Source of the DNA: an uncultured Solobacterium sp.
GTDB lineage: Bacteria > Bacillota_I > Bacilli_A > Erysipelotrichales > Erysipelotrichaceae
Direction: 5' to 3'
Assembly (NCBI GenBank): GCA_900547815.1
Contig: URHY01000010.1
Span: 1-41,432, forward strand
DNA: 41,432 nt
Shown here: positions 24,442-33,131 of the stretch, piece by piece
How positions within the stretch are numbered: the first letter of the stretch is position 1
Layout of the letters: each line of letters begins with the position of its first letter
Translations under genes and position numbers: made by a program
The notes under the pieces: model-generated
Databases searched by the model: none
Seen by the model: the letters and a program-made list of their open reading frames with translations, nothing else
What the model was told of the DNA's origin: nothing

Positions 24442-27400
24442 TTATTTGTTCATATTGCGACGTTTGATTTCGAACAATCCAAGTACACCGGCAACAGATG
24501 CAAGTGCTGCTGTTGTAAAGAAATTCATATGTGTGCGTGCTCCTGTATTTGTTCCGTTGTTTTTGCTAGGTTTTTCAGCTGGTTTTTGTGCTGGTTTTTG
24601 TTCAGGTTTCTGTTCTGGTTTTTGTTCAGAACCAGTAGAAACTTTAACTAAACCTTGAACTGCTTTTTCTAATTCAGCTTTCGCTGCATCTACTTCTTCT
24701 TGTGTCGCATCAGCATTTACATTTACTGCATTTGCAAGATCTAAAGCAAGTCTAAATGCTTTCCAAGATTCTGGTGTATAGTCAGCTTCTTTTAATTTTT
24801 CTGTTGAAGCAATCACATTATTTAATTCTGTTTTATTTACTTCATCCGTAACTGGGGCTTTAACAGTTAATCCAGCAATTGCATTGTTTAAGTTCGTATA
24901 TGCTGCATCAACTGCTTCTTGAGTAGCGTTGCCATCTTCAGATACTGAGATAGCAGCATTTAATGCCAATTCAAACGCAGACCAGCTTTCTTCTGTATAT
25001 TTAGACTGATCGAATTCTTTAGCTTTTTCAACTAAAGTATTTAGTTCTGTTTTTACAACAGCAGGTGCTAAACCTTTCAATCCAATTTCAAGAGCCTTAC
25101 AAGCTTCATCTACAGCTTCCTGAGATACTGGATTTTCTTTAACAATTAATGCTGCTTTTAAAGCAGATTGCATGGCTTTCCAGCTTTCTGGAGTATAATC
25201 GGCTTCAACTTTAGTTTGAGCTTGTTCAATTAAACTATTTAATGTATCTAGTTTGATTTGTGGAGCTTCAGGCACATTTTCTTTTGGACGATCCGGGCTA
25301 ACAGGAAGGTTTGTGTCTGTATTTGTTCTTACACCATATCCTTCAAATTCAACCAAGTGGTCAGAAGAAGAAGTTCCATTCGCATTTCCATTTACATAGA
25401 TACGAATATAACGAGCCTTTGTTGGTTCTTTTAATTGAATTTCTTTACCTTCAGCCGTTTCTTTATAAAGCTTCTCTTCACCTTTGCCAAATCCATGAAC
25501 ATTTTTTGAGTCTGAGTTATATACAACTTCATTTTTATCAAACTCTTTATCTTCACTTAATAAGACAACTGTACCATTATATTTACGTCCATCCCCAAAG
25601 TAACGAGTCAAGTTTAATTTATTCAATGTGAATGTATCACCTAAATCAATTTGTACATAACGTGAATGTTGTTTTGAATCACTTGTATATGTATTTGTAT
25701 CGTTCAATTCAAGATAATTGTTTGTAGTTTTAATTCCATCATTCAATTCACTGAACTTACGATCTGATTTTTCAGGAACAGCTTTATTAGCCGTTACGTC
25801 ATACGCACTAATTTTTACATCTTTATTAACTTTTGAACTTACTACGTTACGCTCTACATTTTCTTCAGGAGTCAATTTAGCTACTTCATCAAATCCTAAA
25901 GCTTTATCATGTAAAATAACATATTTAGATTCGCCTGTTAAACCTTGACCAAATACTAAGTTTCCTTTTTGAACATCTGGATTGATTTTTGATGCATCGT
26001 ATGTTGAATTCACAAGCACACCATCAACATAAAGCTTGATCATGCCATTCACTTCATTAACAGCTGCAAATTGATGTTCTTTACCATCCGCAATGATTCC
26101 TTCAACAGATTCAGTAACTGAGCCATCAGTTTGACGTGTTTTTTCAGTATGTTGTGAATTAACACTCATTCCATTAAAGTTAAATGTTAAATATCCATTT
26201 GCATCGATACCAACTGTAAAGGCACCATCTTGACGAACAATTTCAGCATTTTTTGCATCTGTTTTAATTGAACCAGATACTGTAAATCCACGTGTTCCAT
26301 CAACTGTATATTTGTTTCCTTTTTCGATTGGATTTCCATCGAATGTTGTTTGGTTAATACCATTGATTAAATCATTTGCATAATAATCATCAGTAACTTT
26401 TTCTGTTGTACTATTACCCACAACATCTAAAACACCATCTACATTTACTGTAACGTCTGTAGTATCTTTTAAATCTTTTTCTAATGTTAATACTGCAGTA
26501 CGTAAGTCAGCATCTAATTTAACTTCTTTAACTTTATTTCCTTCTACAGTAAAGAAAGACGCTTTTGGAGTTTGAATTCTTTCATTGAATGTAACACTCA
26601 CATTATTTTTATCTGCGTGAATAGATTCAACAGATGCAGGTGTAACATCTTTGTCACCATATTGAATAATCAATACTTCTTTTGGTTTTAATTTGTAAGT
26701 TAGTTTTGAATTATGAGATACAGGATCATTTGTTTGACGAGATTGATCTCCAACAACTACTGTTCCATAAGCATTCTTCATTGTATTTGCAACACCAACT
26801 TTTTCATCTAATGTAAGAGTATATTCTTGTTCAGTATTTTTAGGGTTACGAATTGAAACTATACCTTGGTTTCCATTCCAGCAAGAATAACCATATACCT
26901 GTTCTTTTTCTGGATCTCCACCAAACATTTTTGATTTTTGTAGAATTTCGTAGTTATCTTCAATCCAATTTGCAGCCTCTGCATTTACTTGCCATTTTTC
27001 ATCATTGAACATAGAAGGTGAATAATAATATTCCCAGAATGCAGTACCACGAGTACCTAACATATACAAGTGTTCACGTAACTCGTCTGTAGTATATTCA
27101 ATTTGTCGACCAGGACCACCCGGAACATTGTGAGCAGTTTTTGCGTAAACCGGATCATGGTTATAGAAATATTTATTTGGTAATTGCCATTGATTTTTTG
27201 AGAAGAATTCGTAGTAATCACCATCACGGAATGTTAACATTGCTTTTTCGTCAGTGTCACCGTCTTTATATGAATATCCAGTATCTCCAGTATTCTGCAT
27301 CCATACACTATTTACCCACTGCACATGCCATGGACTTGGATTTGTGTATGAAGTCATGTTGATCCATAAATCTTCACGATTTCCACGCATTGTTTCAAAC

Positions 27401-29466
27401 ATATCTGTCCAACGTTCATACGTTTCAGAGATTGTACATAAGTCGTTTGTTGTTGTATGTGCATTAGCTGAATTTTTTGATGGGCTCAACAACATACCAT
27501 CTAATTTCCAGTAGTTAATGTCAAATTTATTTTGATAATCAACAAAGACATCATTAACTAATTTATTCAAATAACGACCATCAGAAATGTTAATGTCATT
27601 TCCAGATCTTTCGTTACGAGATCCTAATCCATTATTTGCGATATAATTTGAGATTGTTGTCTCTGTTCCATATCCACCACGAGGACCTAACCATAAACCA
27701 AAGTTAGAACCCATCTTATTTACCTGTGAACTTGAATTATATAATTCATTAGGGAATTTACCTGAACTTCTATCGAAATCCCAGAATGAGTTATAATTAG
27801 TCCATCCATCATCAACTACATAAGAATCAAGTGGATTAACACCATATTGTGTAAAACCTTTTTCAATTTCATTGAAACTAGACTGAATATTTGAATCATT
27901 GATATTCTTCATGTTATCATACCAAGAGTTAAACTGTTGTCTAAATCCTGTTGGTGTAGCGATTGTTTCAATGTATTCATAGAAATCAGATTGAACAACT
28001 TGATAATCTGTACTACGAGAAGCACCTACAACTGCATCCCAAGTAACCATTTTTCCGGATTGTCCATTGGCATTATTGTAATTGTTATAGTTATTAAATT
28101 GTCCGTCAGAGTTTTCTCCGCTAGATGACAAGTCTTTACCATAATGATAACGAATAAATCCATTTCCATTACGAACTTTATTTTCCGCTTGAGGGAATTC
28201 ACATCCCCAGTACATTGCACCTACATAATAAGGTTGACCTAATTCTAGATAATCACCTTTCATATTTGCCATATGTGGGTTGTCTTGTAATTCAGGGATT
28301 GTCCAGAAGTTTGTATCTGTTGATTGATTTGATCCTGAACCCTTTACATCTGTATCCTGGAAGTTCATATTTTCTAAATCAATATATAAGATTTTAGCTT
28401 GTTTTGCTTGATCTTCAGGAACTTCGATTTCTAAATGCTTTCTCATGAAAGATTCGCCATCTTTCATAGAAATGACTTCTTTGATATTATATTGAACATT
28501 ACGAGCTGTAACAGGTTTGAAGTTAAATGTTAAAGTTTTATAACCATTTGCTTCCCCTTGAACAGGTTCTCCTTCAACTGTCATTTCACTTGATTTGATT
28601 GTTGCCACTGATTTTTCAGGAATAATAGCTTCATCTGCAAAGAATCCAAATTCTGAGCAGCATGCAACATCTTTATCTATTCCACTATCTTTAGGATCAT
28701 GAACCGATGTAAATTCAATACGTACATATTGAGCTGTTATTTCTTTTCCTAAGTTAATGTAATTATCTTCTTTGTCTTCAAATTTACCTTCGAATACTAA
28801 TTTAGCAGCATCTGTTTTTAATGCTTCTTCCGAATCCGCAGTATAAATTTTGAATTCTTTAACATGACCACTTACTGTTGGTTGTCCTTGGTAAACTCTC
28901 TGTTTATAATGTACAGATTTAAATGTATTTTCTTTTTCGAAACTTACATAAATATTGTGCGGATACTTCTTTTCTTCTGGAGTTGCACCTTTATATTTAG
29001 AATGATAATAAGTGTCTACATTTTCATCGAACATGTTGCTTGCACTACCATGTTCATCTTCAATTTGTTCACTATCTGAAGAAACAGTCCAACCATTATT
29101 TTTGATTTTTTCTTTAGGAGCTATGATTCCAGACTCTGCTTCTTGAGTGTTTTCCATTGTTTCAACCACAAATTCTTCACTAGATGCTGGAGTTAAAACT
29201 TTTCCTCCTCCTGCACGATAGTTAGTTAAAGATTCTGTTTTCAACTTACCATCTGTGATAGAGAATGTACGTTTTAATTGTCCGTTTCCAAATGAATATT
29301 GTGTATCACTGTCTTTTGTTAATGCAACTGCACCATTTTTGGCTTCTGTGCTTTCGTCTACTTCTTGAGCTTTGATATAAGTGTTACTGAATGGAACAAT
29401 TGAACCAAAAGCTGTACAAAGAGAGGCAATCGCTAAAGCGCTTTTACATAAAGTGTTTTTTTTCAT
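24442..29466 (-). CDS. Wall-anchored multimodular GH36-like alpha-galactosidase / alpha-N-acetylgalactosaminidase
   Basis: 1674 aa from ATG 29466 (an in-frame GTG lies two codons upstream). Signal peptide 1 to about 35. Then a discoidin/CBM32-type module (about 100-285, DENVDTYYHSKY), the GH36-type beta-sandwich and TIM barrel (FNSWYDNMKNIN, YVVDDGWTNYNSFWDF, LWLGPRGGYG), with INYWKLDGM placing the nucleophile at Asp656 and QNTGDTGY the probable acid/base at Asp728. An Ig-like module, a LamG-type module (about 1030-1180), a second discoidin-type module (about 1200-1365), three FIVAR repeats (about 1390-1610), a KPEQKPAQKP linker, GTNTG, a hydrophobic helix and a basic tail follow. GH36 includes alpha-galactosidases and blood-group A-type alpha-N-acetylgalactosaminidases (Clostridium perfringens AagA); the substrate is not fixed by sequence. 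No good Shine-Dalgarno sequence precedes the start. Confidence 0.87.
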   Translation of the reverse strand: MKKNTLCKSALAIASLCTAFGSIVPFSNTYIKAQEVDESTEAKNGAVALTKDSDTQYSFGNGQLKRTFSITDGKLKTESLTNYRAGGGKVLTPASSEEFVVETMENTQEAESGIIAPKEKIKNNGWTVSSDSEQIEDEHGSASNMFDENVDTYYHSKYKGATPEEKKYPHNIYVSFEKENTFKSVHYKQRVYQGQPTVSGHVKEFKIYTADSEEALKTDAAKLVFEGKFEDKEDNYINLGKEITAQYVRIEFTSVHDPKDSGIDKDVACCSEFGFFADEAIIPEKSVATIKSSEMTVEGEPVQGEANGYKTLTFNFKPVTARNVQYNIKEVISMKDGESFMRKHLEIEVPEDQAKQAKILYIDLENMNFQDTDVKGSGSNQSTDTNFWTIPELQDNPHMANMKGDYLELGQPYYVGAMYWGCEFPQAENKVRNGNGFIRYHYGKDLSSSGENSDGQFNNYNNYNNANGQSGKMVTWDAVVGASRSTDYQVVQSDFYEYIETIATPTGFRQQFNSWYDNMKNINDSNIQSSFNEIEKGFTQYGVNPLDSYVVDDGWTNYNSFWDFDRSSGKFPNELYNSSSQVNKMGSNFGLWLGPRGGYGTETTISNYIANNGLGSRNERSGNDINISDGRYLNKLVNDVFVDYQNKFDINYWKLDGMLLSPSKNSANAHTTTNDLCTISETYERWTDMFETMRGNREDLWINMTSYTNPSPWHVQWVNSVWMQNTGDTGYSYKDGDTDEKAMLTFRDGDYYEFFSKNQWQLPNKYFYNHDPVYAKTAHNVPGGPGRQIEYTTDELREHLYMLGTRGTAFWEYYYSPSMFNDEKWQVNAEAANWIEDNYEILQKSKMFGGDPEKEQVYGYSCWNGNQGIVSIRNPKNTEQEYTLTLDEKVGVANTMKNAYGTVVVGDQSRQTNDPVSHNSKLTYKLKPKEVLIIQYGDKDVTPASVESIHADKNNVSVTFNERIQTPKASFFTVEGNKVKEVKLDADLRTAVLTLEKDLKDTTDVTVNVDGVLDVVGNSTTEKVTDDYYANDLINGINQTTFDGNPIEKGNKYTVDGTRGFTVSGSIKTDAKNAEIVRQDGAFTVGIDANGYLTFNFNGMSVNSQHTEKTRQTDGSVTESVEGIIADGKEHQFAAVNEVNGMIKLYVDGVLVNSTYDASKINPDVQKGNLVFGQGLTGESKYVILHDKALGFDEVAKLTPEENVERNVVSSKVNKDVKISAYDVTANKAVPEKSDRKFSELNDGIKTTNNYLELNDTNTYTSDSKQHSRYVQIDLGDTFTLNKLNLTRYFGDGRKYNGTVVLLSEDKEFDKNEVVYNSDSKNVHGFGKGEEKLYKETAEGKEIQLKEPTKARYIRIYVNGNANGTSSSDHLVEFEGYGVRTNTDTNLPVSPDRPKENVPEAPQIKLDTLNSLIEQAQTKVEADYTPESWKAMQSALKAALIVKENPVSQEAVDEACKALEIGLKGLAPAVVKTELNTLVEKAKEFDQSKYTEESWSAFELALNAAISVSEDGNATQEAVDAAYTNLNNAIAGLTVKAPVTDEVNKTELNNVIASTEKLKEADYTPESWKAFRLALDLANAVNVNADATQEEVDAAKAELEKAVQGLVKVSTGSEQKPEQKPEQKPAQKPAEKPSKNNGTNTGARTHMNFFTTAALASVAGVLGLFEIKRRNMNK

Positions 29467-29472
29467 TGTCAC

Positions 29473-29870
29473 ATGACGAGGAAACCTAATTGATAATTAG
29501 GAAAGGAATTGTTTTCTGTCCTTTCTATTATATGCTCGTCCCAATTCCTTATTTACGTTTTCAAATTAAAAAGCATCGGATTCTTCAACTGGTGCTTCTA
29601 AACATTGTAAACGCTTACCCATAAAGTATAAAGCAATAAATTCATTCTGTATTTGTATTTTTTAGTTAAATTTCATTATCTGTTTGTCTTTTTTAACAAT
29701 ACTTTTTTATTTTTTCTCAATTTTGTTAAATAAATGACCAGTAGCCTAGTCCCCTAAATATCCATTCAATTCTATAATCATCCGACTTTGACTATTTAAA
29801 AGAAAAAAGGATTCAAAGTCCTGAGGCCTTGAACCACTTTTACGAATGATAGATATCTATTTAATATGGA
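29473..29870 (-). promoter_or_regulatory. Upstream region of the GH36-like gene: cre, shared words, leader hairpin
   Basis: This 398-base gap holds no gene. A TATAAT box at 29528-29533 (minus strand) is a possible -10 without a good -35. Its transcript would carry a hairpin (CCTAATT/AATTAGG, about 29487-29503) and no clear ribosome site. A near-consensus cre, TGTAAACGCTTACC (one mismatch), lies at 29606-29619. TTTTTAACAAT (29690-29700) and CTTTGACTATTT (29786-29797) also occur upstream of the GH31 gene. The far end holds the terminator of the solute-binding protein gene. Confidence 0.55.
29803..29834 (-). terminator. Terminator of the sensory operon
   Basis: GGTTCAAGGCC pairs imperfectly with GGACTTTGAATCC (one bulge, G-T pairs) around a short loop and is followed by six T on the minus strand, shortly after the stop codon at 29871. 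Confidence 0.75.
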
Positions 29871-31175
29871 TTAGCTCTTTTCTAATAAAATATTCAATTC
29901 ATCATTCAATTTTTGTATAGAAGATTCAATATCTTCATTTGTATCAATAATCCTTCGTATTTCGCTATCTGCCATCGAATACAATTGATCATATCCATCT
30001 ATTTTCTTTACTGTGATTGCACGCTCCATCATATCATCAAAAAAGTCTAAGTTATAATTTGAATCCATTGGCGTATCCTCTTGAATGTATTTAGTCACAT
30101 TTTTTGATGTTGACACATTCTTTAAAACCGATACTCCCTGTGAATACTTAAATAAACTCTCTTGTGTTGTCTCGTCATAACAAAGTAATTTTAAAAATTC
30201 CCAAGCCATTTTTTTCTTTGATGACATCTTACTAATTCCACATAAAAGGCTATCCATTTGCGATACATTATAACCATCCGGACCTGCTGGCATCGGCAAA
30301 CAATCCCACTCAAAATTAGAATACTTTTTTACACTCCAAGGATATGGCTTATACGTTCTATATTCACTAAACATCATTGGACAAAAGGCAACCTTACCCT
30401 TATCAAACATTTCACTTGTTACATTTTGATTTCGATTTAATCGGTTTAACTTACGCACAAATTCAATAGCTGAATAGACATCATTATTGGACAATGTACT
30501 CTTCATCGTTTTTTCATCATACAAAGCCTGTCCATTTGAGCTTAGTGCATTTTGCCAAGTATATCCATATTCACCAAACTGGTCGATTTCTCCATCGCCA
30601 TCTGTATCCACAGTCAACTTTTCACATATTGAATAAAAATCATCCCATGTCCAATTGATATTCGGAATTTCAATGTCATTTTCTTCTAATAACGTTTTAT
30701 TCACAAACATCAAAGTCGGTGAACTTTCATATGGAAGTGCATACTGATGATTATAAATACTACCTGCATTTAATGTTGTTGAAAAGTAGCGACTTTGATC
30801 AAAGTCAGCATCCGTCTGCATATATGTATCTAGCGGTTCTAACATACCTACTTTGGCATATGTAGAAAGATCATCACTCAAAACCATGAATACATCGGGC
30901 AATTTACCATCTAAAGCTTCCTTTGAAATCCAATCTGAATAATCCTCTTTTAAGATTCCACTCACATATTCCACTTGCACATTGGGATGTGTTTTCTCAA
31001 ATCGTTCAATCACATCATCAATAATTTTGCCACTGTATGGACTTGGCACATTCCAGTTACTACCCGCAAATACACCTATCGTTAAAACAATGGGTTTTTG
31101 TGTATAATAAAATGTAGCTGTCAAACAACACACCAATATGGCTATCAAAAAAGTTCTTAATCTTTTTTTCACCAT
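29871..31175 (-). CDS. Membrane-tethered family 1 extracellular solute-binding protein
   Basis: 434 aa. The N-terminal hydrophobic segment (residues about 7-25) has no usable lipobox: the cysteines follow AILV, not a small residue. It therefore looks like an uncleaved membrane anchor rather than a lipoprotein. The rest is a carbohydrate-type family 1 binding protein (IIDDVIERFEKTHPNVQVEYVSG, LPDVFMVLSDDLSTYAKVGMLEPLD, YALPYESSPTLMFVNKTLLEENDIEIPNINWTWDDFYSICEKL, a DTDGDGEIDQFG calcium-like loop, MAWEFLKLLC). No ABC permease or ATPase gene accompanies it. Its start shares a base with the response-regulator stop, so it is last in a coupled operon with a histidine kinase, which points to ligand sensing rather than uptake. 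Confidence 0.85.
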   Translation of the reverse strand: MVKKRLRTFLIAILVCCLTATFYYTQKPIVLTIGVFAGSNWNVPSPYSGKIIDDVIERFEKTHPNVQVEYVSGILKEDYSDWISKEALDGKLPDVFMVLSDDLSTYAKVGMLEPLDTYMQTDADFDQSRYFSTTLNAGSIYNHQYALPYESSPTLMFVNKTLLEENDIEIPNINWTWDDFYSICEKLTVDTDGDGEIDQFGEYGYTWQNALSSNGQALYDEKTMKSTLSNNDVYSAIEFVRKLNRLNRNQNVTSEMFDKGKVAFCPMMFSEYRTYKPYPWSVKKYSNFEWDCLPMPAGPDGYNVSQMDSLLCGISKMSSKKKMAWEFLKLLCYDETTQESLFKYSQGVSVLKNVSTSKNVTKYIQEDTPMDSNYNLDFFDDMMERAITVKKIDGYDQLYSMADSEIRRIIDTNEDIESSIQKLNDELNILLEKS

Positions 31176-31828
31176 TATTTATTTCCCCTAGACAAATACC
31201 AAATAGCCAATTGTGTACGATCTCTTAAATCCAATTTATCCAAAATCACACTTAAATAGTTGCGAATCGTACCCTCACTAAATCCAAGTTTTTGGGCAAT
31301 TTCTTTATTCGAGTAACCATGCCCAATTTGTGCAATGATTTTTCGTTCTGTATCACTTAAATCAAAATCTTCCTTATGTTCAAAACTAAATTCCGAATTC
31401 GAGTTTGCCATTTGCGAAAAGAACTGTGCAACTTTTCCTGCCACATTCGGATTAAAACATGCTCCCCCAGATAACACACTATGAATAGCTGAACTCAACT
31501 CTTCTAAAGAACAACCCTTTAAAAGATATCCGCTTGCACCATATTTTAAAGCATCATAAATATATTCATCATCATCAAATGTTGTTAATATTATAACTTT
31601 TATATTTGGATATTCTTTCTTCACAATTCGCGTACAATCCACACCACTCATATTTGGCATACGCACATCCATCAAAATAATATCTACACTTTCTGTTTTT
31701 AATGAATCTAATACTTCTTGCCCACTACCAACCACTTTTACAACTTCAAAACTTGGATCTGAATCTAAAATAATCTTTAAGCTTTCTCGAATGAGCTGCT
31801 GATCATCCGCAATCATAATTTTAACCAT
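31175..31828 (-). CDS. NarL/LuxR-family response regulator
   Basis: 217 aa. The receiver domain (residues 1-120) has IMIADDQ with the acidic pair, the phospho-acceptor Asp54 in IILMDVRMPNMSG, TTFDDDEY (Thr of the switch) and GYLLKG (Lys). A LuxR-type helix-turn-helix follows (about 150-215: LSDTERKIIAQIGHGYSNKEIAQKLGFSEGTIRNYLSVILDKL). It is expected to be phosphorylated by the kinase encoded just upstream, with an 8-base overlap, and to bind DNA as a dimer. Its targets are unknown; the adjacent glycosidase genes are the natural candidates. Confidence 0.94.
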   Translation of the reverse strand: MVKIMIADDQQLIRESLKIILDSDPSFEVVKVVGSGQEVLDSLKTESVDIILMDVRMPNMSGVDCTRIVKKEYPNIKVIILTTFDDDEYIYDALKYGASGYLLKGCSLEELSSAIHSVLSGGACFNPNVAGKVAQFFSQMANSNSEFSFEHKEDFDLSDTERKIIAQIGHGYSNKEIAQKLGFSEGTIRNYLSVILDKLDLRDRTQLAIWYLSRGNK

Positions 31829-33131
31829 TATTCTCTCCTCTTCTCATTGGTATTTCTACAATTAACTCAAATCCATTATCGCCATAATAACGAATTCGTC
31901 CCTGTAATAAATTAATACGTTCCGTCAAATGATGAATACCAAAGCCCGGATTTACATCCTTACATCCTTGACCATTATCTTCAATAATTATAATCAAATT
32001 ATTATCGGCTTGCGCAATCGAAACATAAATTTTTGTCGCATGACCATGCCTTACAGAATTGGTCATCCCTTCTTGCACTACACGATACACAATTTCTTCT
32101 TCATCTGCATTTAAATTCACCAAAGGCAAATGACACAAATAAAGAATCGTTACATCCGTCAATTTTTGAAAGTCCATGATCATCATATCTAAAGCTTCTT
32201 TTAAAGAATAGCGTTCTAGCGCATCTGGCTTCAACTTATCCACTGAACGCCTGACATCCGTTAATCCTCGTTTTGCACTCTCTTGCAAAATCCCCAATTG
32301 TGCTTTTGTGACATTGACATCCCTATCAATCATCACTTGACAAGCCTCAAGACCAACACTTAATCCCGTTAAAGTATGTCCTAATGTATCATGAATTTCA
32401 CGGGCAAGACGGTTTCTTTCTTTGGTTTCACCCATTTTTTCACGCAAATTCGCATAACCCTTTAGTTGAATATTCAAGCGTTTCAATTCAGCATTTAATG
32501 AAGCGAACTTTTGTGTTTCATTCATCTGCTTTTGTAGATACAAGAATATATAGGCAATAAATAATACAATATTTAAATTGGTTAAAGTAACCTCAATACC
32601 CATCAACAATCCTTGTGTTCTTGAATTATATACAGACAAATATTCCTGGAATGAAATCATAGGAATATAATTGGATAAATATCCATAATTTGAAAACATA
32701 TATGCCAAAAAGACAAGTATGATGCAAATTGAACGATCAAAAGATTTATCTACATACATCAAACAATCGGCAATGACGATAAATAAGATACATGTTGCAC
32801 TAAAGGAGATATTCTTCATCAAAATCAAACTGAATCCTAACTCAATAAAGATAGGAATCATTTGGTGATGATTAAAAAATTTGAGTTTTGGACGAATGGA
32901 CACAAAACAAAATAGCGCAATAAACATAAATATAGAGATATAAAAAGAACGCATTGGAACATTGGAAAGCATAGATATATTTTTTATAAAATCGGATGCA
33001 TAGCCACTTTTTGTCACATGTACCAACGTATAATACATCACAATTGCGGTGTACCACACAGTAAAAAAACTAAAAACCCACATACAGACATAGACAAGCC
33101 ATACATTATATTTTTTAATATTTTGTATCAT
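31821..33131 (-). CDS. Sensor histidine kinase, HisKA_3 / NarX-LiaS type
   Basis: 436 aa. Residues 1-205 hold about six or seven membrane helices with short loops and no large extracellular sensor domain of its own. A coiled linker (about 205-240) leads to the HisKA_3 phosphorylation helix RLAREIHDTLGHTLTGLSVGLEA with His247. The ATPase domain has the N-box EGMTNSVRHGHA, the G1 box EDNGQGC and GFGIHHLTERI. The lack of a sensory domain fits a kinase that reads the state of a partner protein in the membrane or outside it, here probably one or both of the binding proteins encoded on either side. The gene overlaps the preceding binding-protein gene by 4 bases and the regulator gene by 8. Confidence 0.92.
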   Translation of the reverse strand: MIQNIKKYNVWLVYVCMWVFSFFTVWYTAIVMYYTLVHVTKSGYASDFIKNISMLSNVPMRSFYISIFMFIALFCFVSIRPKLKFFNHHQMIPIFIELGFSLILMKNISFSATCILFIVIADCLMYVDKSFDRSICIILVFLAYMFSNYGYLSNYIPMISFQEYLSVYNSRTQGLLMGIEVTLTNLNIVLFIAYIFLYLQKQMNETQKFASLNAELKRLNIQLKGYANLREKMGETKERNRLAREIHDTLGHTLTGLSVGLEACQVMIDRDVNVTKAQLGILQESAKRGLTDVRRSVDKLKPDALERYSLKEALDMMIMDFQKLTDVTILYLCHLPLVNLNADEEEIVYRVVQEGMTNSVRHGHATKIYVSIAQADNNLIIIIEDNGQGCKDVNPGFGIHHLTERINLLQGRIRYYGDNGFELIVEIPMRRGENNG

